Of a DNA stretch of 64,000 nt, positions 54,560-63,739 are shown piece by piece. The DNA is taken from the NCBI RefSeq assembly GCF_025961315.1, contig NZ_JAOQNK010000001.1, positions 1,798,001-1,862,000 of the forward strand, given 5' to 3'. Numbering within the stretch: the first letter of the stretch is position 1; every line of letters starts with the position of its first letter. This stretch comes from Sphingobacterium kitahiroshimense (lineage in GTDB: Bacteria; Bacteroidota; Bacteroidia; Sphingobacteriales; Sphingobacteriaceae). The position numbers and the translations under genes are program-made. A model generated the notes under the pieces. That model was given only the letters and a program-made list of their open reading frames with translations, was not told the DNA's origin and did no database searches.

Positions 54560-55409
54560 CTTGAAACGTATTTCCAGATTGCATATCACCAGAATCATAA
54601 CCTTTCTTAAACCAAGCTCGTCTTTGAGCTGAGGTACCATGTGTAAAAGAATCAGGTACCGCATAGCCTTGAGCTTGTGTTTGTAATTTATCATCTCCAA
54701 CTGCTTCAGCGGCTGTCATACCATCTAAAATATCATTATAGTCAATCTCGATATCAGATAATTTATTAACATGATGTGCCCAAACTCCTGCATAGAAATC
54801 AGCTTGCAACTCGGTCATGACAGAAATTTTATTATTTTCAACTTCACTTAGTTTTCCCCTCATGCTGTTTGTCTGAGGTAAAAGTCCCACTAATTGTTGT
54901 ATATGATGCCCTACTTCATGTGCAATTACATATGCCAGAGCAAACTCACCTTTTGCGCCAAACTTTGTTTTTAATTCATTATTAAAAGTTAAATCTAAAT
55001 AAATTCGTTGGTCACCAGGGCAATAGAAGGGGCCGTAGGAAGATTTCCCGATGCCACATCCTCCAGTTTCTGTTCCTCCATCATAAAAAAGCAATTCTGT
55101 TCCTTTATAATTTTTTCCCAACTGCTCTCTAAAAAGTTTAGTCCACACATCCTCAGTACTAGCTAGGACAATTCTTGAAAAATCAGTCAATTTAGTCTCT
55201 TCGGCACTAAGTTCTCTTGGTAGTCCAGTCTGCTCCGTACCCGTCATATTTTGAGCCTGCTGTAATAATTGAGATGGATCTCCTCCCATTAAAAAACCAA
55301 TTATTAAGACAATAATCCCACCTACACCGCCCAAAGTTAATTTTTGACCACCTGACATTCCTCTCCTATCTTCGAAGTTGTCACTTTTTCTACCTCCTTG
55401 CCATTTCAT
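54543..55409 (-). CDS. ypfJ: Neutral zinc metallopeptidase, YpfJ/KPN_02809 family
   Basis: 288 aa from the ATG at 55409, chosen because the family begins M-[RK]-W-x-G-x-x-x-S-x-N-x-E-D-R-R-G, seen here as 'MKWQGGRKSDNFEDRRGMS'. One membrane span (about residues 30-46, 'VGGIIVLIIGFLMGG') follows, then the protease domain with H-E-x-x-H in 'VIAHEVGHHIQQLVG' and 'VMTELQADFYAGVWAHHVN'. Family members are membrane-anchored and of poorly known physiological role. Its end overlaps the island-flanking repeat and its start is duplicated at 53124. Confidence 0.93.
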   Translation of the reverse strand: MKWQGGRKSDNFEDRRGMSGGQKLTLGGVGGIIVLIIGFLMGGDPSQLLQQAQNMTGTEQTGLPRELSAEETKLTDFSRIVLASTEDVWTKLFREQLGKNYKGTELLFYDGGTETGGCGIGKSSYGPFYCPGDQRIYLDLTFNNELKTKFGAKGEFALAYVIAHEVGHHIQQLVGLLPQTNSMRGKLSEVENNKISVMTELQADFYAGVWAHHVNKLSDIEIDYNDILDGMTAAEAVGDDKLQTQAQGYAVPDSFTHGTSAQRRAWFKKGYDSGDMQSGNTFQDPSLK

Positions 55410-55590
55410 ATTGATATCATTTAAGTTAGTTTTAATTAGTATTAAATAAGATACACATTTTATCGTATACAGCATCGCAAATTATATTCCAAATTATTAA
55501 GCATTTTTTGATTTGTTATGTTAACCTTTTATAATTATAAATATTCATTATGTTTGCACCTAAATCATTTGCAACTTATCCAAAATTTAA

Positions 55591-56172
55591 ATGAAACTAG
55601 AAAATCAACTATTCGAGAGAGCGGGAAATAAATGTGAATTGAGTCAAGCAACTGATAATTTAACATTATATACATTGCCCCCTGAGTTACAAGCTACAGC
55701 TGAAAACACGATTGTTGTTTGTCAGAAATGTGCCGATCAGTTAAATAAAACTACACAATTAGAAGCTGAATATTGGAAATTCCTACCCGATACCATGTGG
55801 TCTGAAGTACCAGCAGTACAGGTAGCTGCGTGGCGCATGTTAAATCGTTTAAAAAACGAAGGTTGGGCTTCTGATGCGTTAGATATTTTGTATCTGGATG
55901 ACGAAACGTTAGAATGGGCAAAACAAACAGGAGATCATGAAAATGATGGATATGTCGAGTTTCATTTAGATAGTATCGGTCAACAATTATTTGACGGGGA
56001 TTCTGTAGTCCTTACGAAAACATTGGATGTAAAAGGATCATCTATCCGGGCGACTTTAGGTACAGTCGTGAAGAATATTAGACTTGTGTTCGATAATACA
56101 GAACAAATTGAAGGAAAAATCGATGGTCAGACGATTGTGATTTTAACAAAATATTTAAGAAAGCAAAACTAA
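55591..56172 (+). CDS. PhnA-domain protein
   Basis: 193 aa. N-terminal zinc-ribbon-like segment with Cys in 'RAGNKCELSQA' and 'VVCQKCADQL', and the C-terminal PhnA domain 'SIGQQLFDGDSVVLTKTLDVKGSSIRATLGTVVKNIRLVFDNTEQIEGKIDGQTIVILTKYLRKQ'. The family name comes from a link to phosphonate use in E. coli, but a general role is unproven. It is divergent from ypfJ and convergent with the deacetylase, with which it shares a terminator. Confidence 0.87.
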   Translation: MKLENQLFERAGNKCELSQATDNLTLYTLPPELQATAENTIVVCQKCADQLNKTTQLEAEYWKFLPDTMWSEVPAVQVAAWRMLNRLKNEGWASDALDILYLDDETLEWAKQTGDHENDGYVEFHLDSIGQQLFDGDSVVLTKTLDVKGSSIRATLGTVVKNIRLVFDNTEQIEGKIDGQTIVILTKYLRKQN

Positions 56173-56210
56173 AAAAATAAGGCTACAATCAAATTGTAGC
56201 CTTATTTTTT
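56172..56210. terminator. Bidirectional terminator
   Basis: AATAAGGCTACAAT and ATTGTAGCCTTATT pair around CAA with A6 and T6 outside. It overlaps the last base of the phnA-like gene and the end of the deacetylase gene. Confidence 0.9.
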
Positions 56211-57132
56211 ATTTCTGTTTCGGATAATCACGCATATGTGCAAATTCGTAATTTGGATGTAACTTCAAACTATCGATTAAATCACTTAACATTTTCTGTG
56301 CTTTTCTTGTCTGAAACATATCATCATGCATCAACAGAACAACGTTATTCTTCGAAAATGAGGTGCCGTTACGTAATCTATTATTTATCTGACGATATAT
56401 AAAACTCACCGATTCGACTGGCATACCAGAAGGTTTACCCTTTTTCCATTCACAGTCCCATCCCATAGAGCGGTAACCATTTTGGTATAATAAATCGGCC
56501 GTACTTGAACCACTTTGCATATCAATACGTTTACGATCTGCAAAGTACCAAATATTACGTCCTGGTAAACGGACAATCTTATGTTTAAGATTCAGTTCTT
56601 TTTCATTTTTATCAAAGTCCTCATACGCTGATTCTGCGTTGCTATAAAAATAAGTAAACTTATTATTTGCATGATTGTAACTGTGATTATAACAATCCAC
56701 CAGCGGATTGTTCATATAACGTTCATAATATTTATGCAACCCCTTACTCATTCGGTCATGCTTTCCAATTAAAAAAGCATTAATCTTAATATTCTTTGCT
56801 GTAGCTATTGAATCAATAAATTGACTGCCATTTAAAGGTCCATCATCAAAAGTCAAATAAATATAACGAGGAGACACAGAGTCGGTTAATAATTTCGCCG
56901 TATCAACTTCATGATGAAGAATACTCTTTTTACCCTTTACAGCAATTGTATCCTTTTTAATCTCTTTCTCGACAGTATCTTTATTTAAATCATCGATATC
57001 ATCTATACTATCAACAGTTCCAATAGTAACCGAATCTGTCTTTTTACTCCCACCTTCATTGCACGATTGTAATGCAAGAGATGTTACCGATAATAATCCA
57101 AGGAACAACCCCAGATTGAATGCTTTCTTCAT
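56209..57132 (-). CDS. Polysaccharide deacetylase (NodB-domain) lipoprotein
   Basis: 307 aa from the ATG at 57132. Lipoprotein signal 'GLLSVTSLALQSC' then a Ser/Thr/Asp/Lys-rich linker. NodB motifs: 'YLTFDDGPLNGSQF' (catalytic and metal Asp), 'CYNHSYNHANN' (H-x-x-x-H metal ligands), 'RLPGRNIWYF' and 'NNVVLLMHDDM'. Such enzymes remove acetyl groups from cell-envelope or exopolysaccharide amino sugars. It is anchored in a membrane facing the periplasm. Substrate not assignable. Monocistronic. Confidence 0.87.
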   Translation of the reverse strand: MKKAFNLGLFLGLLSVTSLALQSCNEGGSKKTDSVTIGTVDSIDDIDDLNKDTVEKEIKKDTIAVKGKKSILHHEVDTAKLLTDSVSPRYIYLTFDDGPLNGSQFIDSIATAKNIKINAFLIGKHDRMSKGLHKYYERYMNNPLVDCYNHSYNHANNKFTYFYSNAESAYEDFDKNEKELNLKHKIVRLPGRNIWYFADRKRIDMQSGSSTADLLYQNGYRSMGWDCEWKKGKPSGMPVESVSFIYRQINNRLRNGTSFSKNNVVLLMHDDMFQTRKAQKMLSDLIDSLKLHPNYEFAHMRDYPKQK

Positions 57133-57298
57133 GTTATAATTCACTATTAACCCTACACATAAACCACTAAAGCTGCTATTTGATAGCTAATGATTTAAAC
57201 GATGTAAAAGTAAGATTAAATTTAACAGAAATCCAATTTTATGAAACCTTTTTTCTTTTGGAATAAAAACATTTTTTCATCAAATGAGTTATATTATA

Positions 57299-58948
57299 CT
57301 ATTTGATCAAAGAAAATGCTTTCAAACCTTCATTTAAATAGGCCAGATAAGTAGTAGCATCATAATCAGCACCTTTTGGTTTAACCAAAACCTGACGGTT
57401 TGCAGGATTCATAAGCACATAAAAAGGTTGTGAATTGGATTCAAACTGACTCGATTGTAAATAACTCCACTTACTTCCAATTGTCTTCAACAATTTTCCC
57501 GAACTCGTTTTTTGTTGATCTTCAACAGCAAGCTCAGTGCGGTCATCAACATAAAGTTGGATGATAACGACATTATTTGTCAAAAATGAACGAACCTGCA
57601 CATCTGTCCAAACATTAGCTTCCATTTTCCTACAATTAACACAAGCATGGCCTGTAAAATCAAGCATAACCATTTTATGATGGGTTTTAGCATATTGTAA
57701 ACCCTCCTCGTAATCAAAAAACACATTTAAGCCCAGCGGTGCATGAAATAAATCTGAATATTTGCGTTTAGAAACGTCTGTTACATGCGATCCACCAATC
57801 AATGAGCCTTGATTTAAATCAAAGTCCTGCGTGCTTTGTGGCGGTAAAAAAGCAGATATTGATTTTAAAGGAGCACCCCATAATCCAGGAATCATGTATA
57901 CCGTAAACGATAGTACAATAATAGCTATGAACGTACGGATTACTGACAAATGTGGCAGATTACTGTCATGAGAAAATTTGATTTTTCCAAGTAAATACAG
58001 TCCCATTAAACCAAATATAACAATCCATAAAGACAAAAAGACTTCACGGTCGAACCAGTTCCAGTGATAAGCTAAATCAACATTAGAAAGAAATTTCAGT
58101 GCAAATGCCAATTCTAAAAATCCTAAAACAACTTTAACACTGTTAAGCCAACCACCTGATTTAGGCATGGCTTTCATAGCACTAGGAAATAATGCAAAAA
58201 GAGCAAAAGGTATAGCTAATGCAAAAGAAAATCCAAACATACCTACAGCCGGACCTAACAAAGCTCCACTTGTAGCTGCCTGTACCAATAAAGTTCCGAT
58301 AATAGGTCCAGTACAAGAAAAAGATACTAAAGCTAAAGTTGCTGCCATAAAGAAAATACCAGCCCATCCGCCTTTATCAGATTTTGCATCCATCTTATTT
58401 ACCCATGAACTTGGTAAATTAATTTCAAATGCCCCCAAAAAAGAAGCTCCAAAAGCAACCAACATTAAGAAAAAGAAAAAATTAAAGACACCGTTCGTTG
58501 ATAAAGCATTAAGGGCATCCGAACCAAAAATCATCGTTACCGCTAAACCAAGAACAACATAAATAACTATAATAGAAATTCCATAAAACAAAGCACGAAT
58601 AAAAGATTGCGATTTATTTTGATTTCCCTTTGTGAAGAAACTGACAGTGAGCGGTAACATGGGGAAAATACAAGGCATTAATAGGGCAGTAAAACCGCCT
58701 AATAATCCTGCTAAAAATATTCCAAGTAGAGATTCACTACTTGCATGCTCTTCTGTTGTGATTACAGCCGTAGTTTTCTTAAGATTCTGTGCAGTATCAA
58801 CAACTACAGAATCAGTCGAAACTTCAGAAATACCACCATCAACGAACTCCAGTTCGTCCATCTTAAGTAAAGTATCTGCCTCCTGAGCATGCGCAAAAGC
58901 TGGAAGAAGAACTATTAAAAGTAATAATTTTATGATGAATCTTTTCAT
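57299..58948 (-). CDS. DsbD-like thiol:disulfide interchange protein
   Basis: 549 aa. A signal peptide and a short linker precede eight membrane spans (about residues 75-380) containing the paired cysteines in 'LLMPCIFPMLPLT' and 'FSCTGPIIGTLL'. A C-terminal thioredoxin domain has C-x-x-C in 'GHACVNCRKMEANVW'. The N-terminal DsbD alpha domain is missing, as is common in Bacteroidota. It carries electrons from cytoplasmic thioredoxin to periplasmic acceptors such as TlpA proteins or cytochrome c maturation. Monocistronic. Confidence 0.9.
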   Translation of the reverse strand: MKRFIIKLLLLIVLLPAFAHAQEADTLLKMDELEFVDGGISEVSTDSVVVDTAQNLKKTTAVITTEEHASSESLLGIFLAGLLGGFTALLMPCIFPMLPLTVSFFTKGNQNKSQSFIRALFYGISIIVIYVVLGLAVTMIFGSDALNALSTNGVFNFFFFLMLVAFGASFLGAFEINLPSSWVNKMDAKSDKGGWAGIFFMAATLALVSFSCTGPIIGTLLVQAATSGALLGPAVGMFGFSFALAIPFALFALFPSAMKAMPKSGGWLNSVKVVLGFLELAFALKFLSNVDLAYHWNWFDREVFLSLWIVIFGLMGLYLLGKIKFSHDSNLPHLSVIRTFIAIIVLSFTVYMIPGLWGAPLKSISAFLPPQSTQDFDLNQGSLIGGSHVTDVSKRKYSDLFHAPLGLNVFFDYEEGLQYAKTHHKMVMLDFTGHACVNCRKMEANVWTDVQVRSFLTNNVVIIQLYVDDRTELAVEDQQKTSSGKLLKTIGSKWSYLQSSQFESNSQPFYVLMNPANRQVLVKPKGADYDATTYLAYLNEGLKAFSLIK

Positions 58949-59083
58949 AAATATTTTAATTATAATGCCGAGTGACAGGTTACAAATTGATTAAATCTAA
59001 TTACAATGGGATAAATCCCATTGTAATAGATTCTATTTAAATATAAACATAGTGCCTAATACGCGATTAGGCTGAAACAAACT

Positions 59084-60160
59084 TTATAGCGATTCAGTAT
59101 TAAAAAGAGATTTTGCTAACCTACTGATAGGTTTAAATCCAGTGAAAGCGAGATCTGTTGAAATATATCCAGCTGCTACAGGTTGTTCTCTTACTAAATC
59201 TGTACTCAAATATTTCTTATTATCGTCGCACAATAAGGTGACAACAACAGCTTCTTCCCCTAATTGCTCTTTTAATTTAATTGCTCCAATCACATTCGCT
59301 CCTGAAGAAATTCCTACAGCTAAGCCCAATTCTTTTGCTAATTTTTGGGCCATTATAATAGAATCACCATCTGAAGCAGAAACGATCTCATCCAACTCGT
59401 CCATTTTCACAATAGCCGGAATAAATTCATCTGAAATACCTTGAATACGATGCGAGCCAACCTTATATCCAGTAGACATCGTTGGACTTTCAGCGGGTTC
59501 CAAAGGATGAATCTTTACATGAGGATTTAAGCTACGAAGATGACGGCCTACTCCCATAACGGTTCCTCCCGTGCCAACACCAGCAACAAAAGCATCTGCA
59601 ACTAAACCTTGCGAGGCTAACTGTAAACCAATTTCACGACCAGTCGTTAATTCATGAGCTTCGGCATTGAATTTATTTTCAAACTGTCTGGGCAAAAACA
59701 CCCCTCCTTGCTGAGCTAGTTTCTCACTTAATTCAATACTCCCCAAAAAACCACCGTCTTCTTTACTAACCAACTGAATATCTGCACCCATACTTTTTAT
59801 AATATCGATGCGTTCTTTACTCAACCAATTGGGCATAATAATTTTCACTTGATGTCCTAAAGCTTTACCAATAGCAGAAAAAGAAATACCTGTATTACCG
59901 CTAGTAGCTTCTATGATAACATCATCAGGCTGAATTTGACAATTCATGTAAGCTTTATACATAATATATAGCGCCATACGGTCTTTGATACTCCCTGTAA
60001 GATTATAATTCTCGCATTTCACATAAATCCTCCCAGCTTTCCCTTTATATGAGTATTGCAGCTCCAGCATAGGCGTGTTTCCTACTAAACACCATAAATG
60101 TTTAAATCTACTATCAAGCTCAGGAGACAAACATTTACTAAACATCAATTCGTTATTCAT
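59084..60160 (-). CDS. PLP-dependent cysteine synthase family protein
   Basis: 358 aa, fold-type II. The PLP lysine is in 'NLTGSIKDRMAL', the substrate loop in 'IEATSGNTGISFSA', and the phosphate-binding loop in 'VAGVGTGGTVMGVGRHL'. 'GISSGANVIGAI' and 'LLCDDNKKYLSTDL' complete the family pattern. It could be an O-acetylserine sulfhydrylase or a relative using another nucleophile. The C-terminal about 40 residues are an extension relative to CysK. A divergent Lrp-family gene 190 bp away is its probable regulator. Confidence 0.87.
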   Translation of the reverse strand: MNNELMFSKCLSPELDSRFKHLWCLVGNTPMLELQYSYKGKAGRIYVKCENYNLTGSIKDRMALYIMYKAYMNCQIQPDDVIIEATSGNTGISFSAIGKALGHQVKIIMPNWLSKERIDIIKSMGADIQLVSKEDGGFLGSIELSEKLAQQGGVFLPRQFENKFNAEAHELTTGREIGLQLASQGLVADAFVAGVGTGGTVMGVGRHLRSLNPHVKIHPLEPAESPTMSTGYKVGSHRIQGISDEFIPAIVKMDELDEIVSASDGDSIIMAQKLAKELGLAVGISSGANVIGAIKLKEQLGEEAVVVTLLCDDNKKYLSTDLVREQPVAAGYISTDLAFTGFKPISRLAKSLFNTESL

Positions 60161-60351
60161 GATTTATTATTTTAAACAATATCAGTCTACAATCATTCGA
60201 AGATCTAATATTATCAGCAAAATTGACATAAAACAAAATAATATTCACTACATAAAGATTAAATCAATAAATTTTATCTAAATAATGATATATTTAAGAA
60301 ATATTACAGAATCAACCAATTCATTACATTCATATCAATAAAAAATACAAA

Positions 60352-60810
60352 ATGATGCTTGATGAAACCGACACTAAACTATTAAGAATTTTACAGCATG
60401 ACGCTACACTTAGCAATAAGGAACTAGCATTTAGATTGCATAAATCTATCGCCGCTATACATGAGCGTGTAAAAAAACTGAAACAACAAGGCTATATTAA
60501 AAAAACTGTTGCTATTCTTGACCGGCAAAAAATAAACATGGGTCTGATATCTTTTTCACAGGTATTCTTAAAAGCACATACAGCCGAGGTTTTAAATGAA
60601 TTTGAAAAAGAAGTTGCTAAATTTCCGGAAGTTATGGAATGTTATCAGATGGCTGGATCCTATGATTTTATGCTTCGAATAGCAACTAAAGATATGCAGG
60701 CCTATCACGAATTTTTAAGGTACCGCTTAGCCGTACTCCCACATGTGAACACCGTACAAACCTATTTTGTTCTATCGGAAACTAAAAGTGAAACAGCTTA
60801 TCCGATTTAA
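60352..60810 (+). CDS. Lrp/AsnC family transcriptional regulator
   Basis: 152 aa. 'LDETDTKLLRILQHDATLSNKELAFRLHKSIAAIHERVKKLKQQGYIKKTVAILD' is the AsnC-type helix-turn-helix. The RAM effector domain follows with 'VMECYQMAGSYDFMLRIATKDMQAYHEFLRYRLAVLPHV'. It probably senses an amino acid and controls the divergent cysteine-synthase-like gene and itself. Confidence 0.92.
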   Translation: MMLDETDTKLLRILQHDATLSNKELAFRLHKSIAAIHERVKKLKQQGYIKKTVAILDRQKINMGLISFSQVFLKAHTAEVLNEFEKEVAKFPEVMECYQMAGSYDFMLRIATKDMQAYHEFLRYRLAVLPHVNTVQTYFVLSETKSETAYPI

Positions 60811-60827
60811 AAAAATAGTTTTAATTA

Positions 60828-60862
60828 AAAAAGGGAGAAAACTACAGCTTCCTCCCTTTCAA
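60828..60862. terminator. Imperfect terminator hairpin
   Basis: AAAGGGAGAAAA and TTCCTCCCTTT pair imperfectly around a TACAGC loop between the convergent lrp-like and His/Arg-rich genes. Confidence 0.55.
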
Positions 60863-60884
60863 TTAACATATAAAAAACTATTCA

Positions 60885-61427
60885 CTATCTTCTTCCATGT
60901 CCCTCACCTCTTTCTGAGTGACGATCGTGGCCTCTTTTATCATTTCTCTTGTCCGATTTTCTATGCTCCGATCGATCTCTATGATTTTCATGTCGCTCGA
61001 CACGATGATTATCATAACGGTCATTGTGACGTGGACGATCATAATTACTTCTATGGTCTCTTATACTTACCTGATTTCTGCGATGAGCATAATGACCATA
61101 ATCTCTTCTGTACCGATCGTGATGTCTCCAGGGATCTCTATCATTGACAACGACTTTATAGGTATTATAAAAATTAAAGTTACGGTATCGACTAGGCAAG
61201 CTTCTACTGGTTACCCATCTTCTACCATGATAATGCGTATAACGGCGATTGATCACATCATAATATACATTGATTTCTGGAATATAATAATACCTTACGT
61301 AATCATACCCCACTGGGCCCCAAGAAGGTTGATTACCAATGTTAATACTCACATTAACTTGTGCAGCAGCAGGTTTAACAAAAAACAAACCGCCAACTAA
61401 AACCGTCAAGTAAACTAATTTTTTCAT
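60885..61427 (-). CDS. Exported His/Arg/Asp-rich protein
   Basis: 180 aa. Signal peptide 'MKKLVYLTVLVGGLFFVKPAAAQ', then an aromatic segment ('YDYVRYYYIPEINVYYDVINRRY', 'GRRWVTSRSLPSRYRNFNFYN') and a long C-terminal tail made almost only of His, Arg, Asp, Ser and Asn ('HRVERHENHRDRSEHRKSD'). Similar proteins occur widely in Sphingobacteriaceae without known function; the tail might bind metal ions or polyanions. The opposite strand is also open over much of the gene because of the skewed codons, but has no plausible protein. Confidence 0.72.
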   Translation of the reverse strand: MKKLVYLTVLVGGLFFVKPAAAQVNVSINIGNQPSWGPVGYDYVRYYYIPEINVYYDVINRRYTHYHGRRWVTSRSLPSRYRNFNFYNTYKVVVNDRDPWRHHDRYRRDYGHYAHRRNQVSIRDHRSNYDRPRHNDRYDNHRVERHENHRDRSEHRKSDKRNDKRGHDRHSERGEGHGRR

Positions 61428-61642
61428 ACCTGCTCCTCCCTTTATTTATGTTTTTCAATTATTTATAGGTAGGACTCTATATTTTATAATAAGATTAATG
61501 AAAGGTTGTTAATATTTGTTAAAACGTTAAAATAAACTCAATATCAACATGTTAAAATATCAATTTAAAAATTATAGTCCAGCTAAGAAATTCCTAAATA
61601 TTTATATAAACACGATTCATTTAAAAAGAAAAAATCATTATT

Positions 61643-61650
61643 TACTTTTG
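61643..61650 (+). promoter_or_regulatory. Probable -7 box for the YchJ-like gene
   Basis: TACTTTTG fits TAnnTTTG and lies 20 bp before the start codon. Confidence 0.45.
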
Positions 61651-61670
61651 TCCTATATTTAAATCTTAAT

Positions 61671-62063
61671 ATGGTGACAAAACAAAATACAATTTGCCAT
61701 TGTGGCAATTCACTTCCTTACGAAAATTGTTGCAAAAAAATTCATTTAGACCAAAAAGAAGCTAAAACTGCAGAACAATTAATGCGTGCAAGATATAGCG
61801 CATTTGTTGTTCAAGATATCGAGTTTTTATATACAAGCTTTCATTCTGAAACACGCAAGTTGCAAAACAAAATAGAAATTGCAAGATGGGCAAAGGAATC
61901 AAAATGGATGCAGCTCCGCATTTTATTTAGTAATTCCAATATGGTCGAATTTGAGGCACATTACTTGGATTCCGAGCTGAATTTACAGATTCATCATGAA
62001 AGATCCACTTTCAAACAAGTGGATGGAATCTGGTATTATGTCAATGGTAAGTTTATTTCATAA
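61671..62063 (+). CDS. YchJ family protein (SEC-C zinc motif)
   Basis: 130 aa. N-terminal zinc-binding 'ICHCGNSLPYENCC' is the SEC-C motif shared with SecA tails. The rest is an NTF2-like domain: 'TAEQLMRARYSAFVVQDIEFLYTSFH', 'FEAHYLDSELNLQIHHERSTFKQVDGIWYYVNG'. Typical YchJ length; function unknown. It ends directly in a terminator. Confidence 0.9.
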   Translation: MVTKQNTICHCGNSLPYENCCKKIHLDQKEAKTAEQLMRARYSAFVVQDIEFLYTSFHSETRKLQNKIEIARWAKESKWMQLRILFSNSNMVEFEAHYLDSELNLQIHHERSTFKQVDGIWYYVNGKFIS

Positions 62064-62099
62064 AAAAGGGATCTTATATTTGTTATAAGATCCCTTTTC
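62063..62099. terminator. Terminator after the YchJ-like gene
   Basis: AAAAGGGATCTTATA and TATAAGATCCCTTTT form a 15-bp perfect stem with a short T-rich loop. Confidence 0.9.
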
Positions 62100-62120
62100 T
62101 GGCTTTTAAAAGATATAATA

Positions 62121-63572
62121 CTACCCCTCTAATTCCGGTTGGCCGTGATCATCTCTATATGGGGCCTCTTCGTCAAACTCACCCTCCCATTTAGCAACAA
62201 CAACTGTAGCTAAACAATTACCGATCACATTGACCGAAGTCCTGGCCATATCCATCAACTCGTCAATTCCTAATATAGCCGCAATCACAAATGTTGGTAA
62301 ACCAAATTGATCTGCAGTAGCAATTAATATAATTAATGATGCTCTGGGAACTGCGGCAACCCCTTTAGAAGTAATCATTAATGTAAATGCGATCATTAAC
62401 TGCTCTCCAAAAGTCAAATGTATTCCAGCCGCTTGAGCAACAAATATCGCTGCCAAAGATAGATACAATGACGTTCCGTCCAAATTGAAACTATATCCTG
62501 TAGGAATAACAAAAGACACAATCTTACGAGGTACTCCAAATTTTTCCATAGCAGACATAGCCTTGGGCAAAGCTGCATCAGAACTTGTCGTCGCAAATGC
62601 AATAGAAACAGGTTCTTTAATCGCATTAATAAACTTTAATACAGGGATTTTCAGATAAAGTGCAACAGGCAACAATACAAAAGTTAGGAAACCTATTAAT
62701 GCTAAATACAAAGTTGCTAACAACATGAATAGATTTTTCAGAATATCTACTCCCAAATGACCAACTGTAAAAGCCATTGCGGCACCAACTCCGATTGGAG
62801 CAAAATACATGATTAAGTTTGTAAACTTAAACATTGTTTCTGAAAGGCTTTCCGTAAAATCAACCAATGGTTTTCTTTTCTTTTCATCAACCATTGCTAA
62901 TCCAATACCAAAAAGAACTGAAAACACCACGATCTGTAAAACTTGATTGTCATACACTGCTTTTACAATATTTTCAGGAAAAAGATCTCTAAAAAATGCC
63001 GTAAACTTATAAACAGGATGAACATGGTCTGGTAAAGTTTCTAAAATCTGTGCGTCATTACTTATTTGCGTTTTTGGCAGTTCTTCATGAGGCATATGTG
63101 CAACATCAACACCAACTCCAGCTTTAGTCAGATTTATAGCCCCAAGGCCAATAAAAATAGCGCAAGTCGTAGCACAAAAGAAATACAGCATAGACTTCCA
63201 GGCCATACGACCAATCTGTTTCAAATCAGAATGACCTGCAATACCATAAACTAACGTTGCAAATAAGATCGGTCCTACAATCGTCTTCACCAACTTAATG
63301 AAACCTTTACTTAGCGGTTGCAATGATATGGCAATATTTGGAAAATCTAAACCCACAAAAATACCCAAGATCATACAGGTCAAAATCCAAGTTGTTAGAT
63401 TCTTCCGAACAAGAGCATTAACAATCAACACAGTAGCAACAATCCATCTTACTGCCATTAAAAATGATGGAGAAAAATTGACCCAACTAAATTCGTAACA
63501 TATCGCAATAAGTGCAGCAATTGTCACCGAAACAAGGGTAATTAGCCCCATTTTTGATTTATACATCGGCAA
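62121..63572 (-). CDS. Dicarboxylate/amino acid:cation symporter (DAACS family)
   Basis: 483 aa with about eight membrane spans and two re-entrant loops. 'FIKLVKTIVGPILFATLVYGIAGH', the serine-rich hairpin 'SIAFATTSSDAALPKAM', 'PTGYSFNLDGTSLYLSLAAIFVAQ' and 'GVAAVPRASLIIL' are hallmark segments of GltP/DctA/EAAT transporters. It couples uptake of glutamate, aspartate or C4-dicarboxylates to H+ or Na+; the exact substrate cannot be read off. The N-terminus is about 50 residues longer than in GltP, with an extra pair of hydrophobic segments. Confidence 0.92.
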   Translation of the reverse strand: MPMYKSKMGLITLVSVTIAALIAICYEFSWVNFSPSFLMAVRWIVATVLIVNALVRKNLTTWILTCMILGIFVGLDFPNIAISLQPLSKGFIKLVKTIVGPILFATLVYGIAGHSDLKQIGRMAWKSMLYFFCATTCAIFIGLGAINLTKAGVGVDVAHMPHEELPKTQISNDAQILETLPDHVHPVYKFTAFFRDLFPENIVKAVYDNQVLQIVVFSVLFGIGLAMVDEKKRKPLVDFTESLSETMFKFTNLIMYFAPIGVGAAMAFTVGHLGVDILKNLFMLLATLYLALIGFLTFVLLPVALYLKIPVLKFINAIKEPVSIAFATTSSDAALPKAMSAMEKFGVPRKIVSFVIPTGYSFNLDGTSLYLSLAAIFVAQAAGIHLTFGEQLMIAFTLMITSKGVAAVPRASLIILIATADQFGLPTFVIAAILGIDELMDMARTSVNVIGNCLATVVVAKWEGEFDEEAPYRDDHGQPELEG

Positions 63573-63676
63573 ACTTTTTATAAGGTAAAGTACAAAAATA
63601 AAAAAATACTAGGCTTTCACAAATATTAATATGGCGGATTATAATAACAGCAAATTTATTGGATACTTGAAGACAT

Positions 63677-63712
63677 AAAAAAAGGTAGAATATGTACATA
63701 TTCTACCTTTTT
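63677..63712. terminator. Palindromic bidirectional terminator
   Basis: AAAAAGGTAGAATATGT and its reverse complement meet at 63695/63696 with A- and T-runs outside. It ends the ferredoxin transcript on the minus strand. Confidence 0.85.
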
Positions 63713-63739
63713 CAAAATTTTATTTTAAAAGCGATGCTT

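Noticed and set aside
60918..61400. 160-codon ORF opposite the His/Arg-rich gene
   Set aside because: It is a shadow created by skewed codons; the minus-strand protein has a signal peptide and a composition known from relatives.
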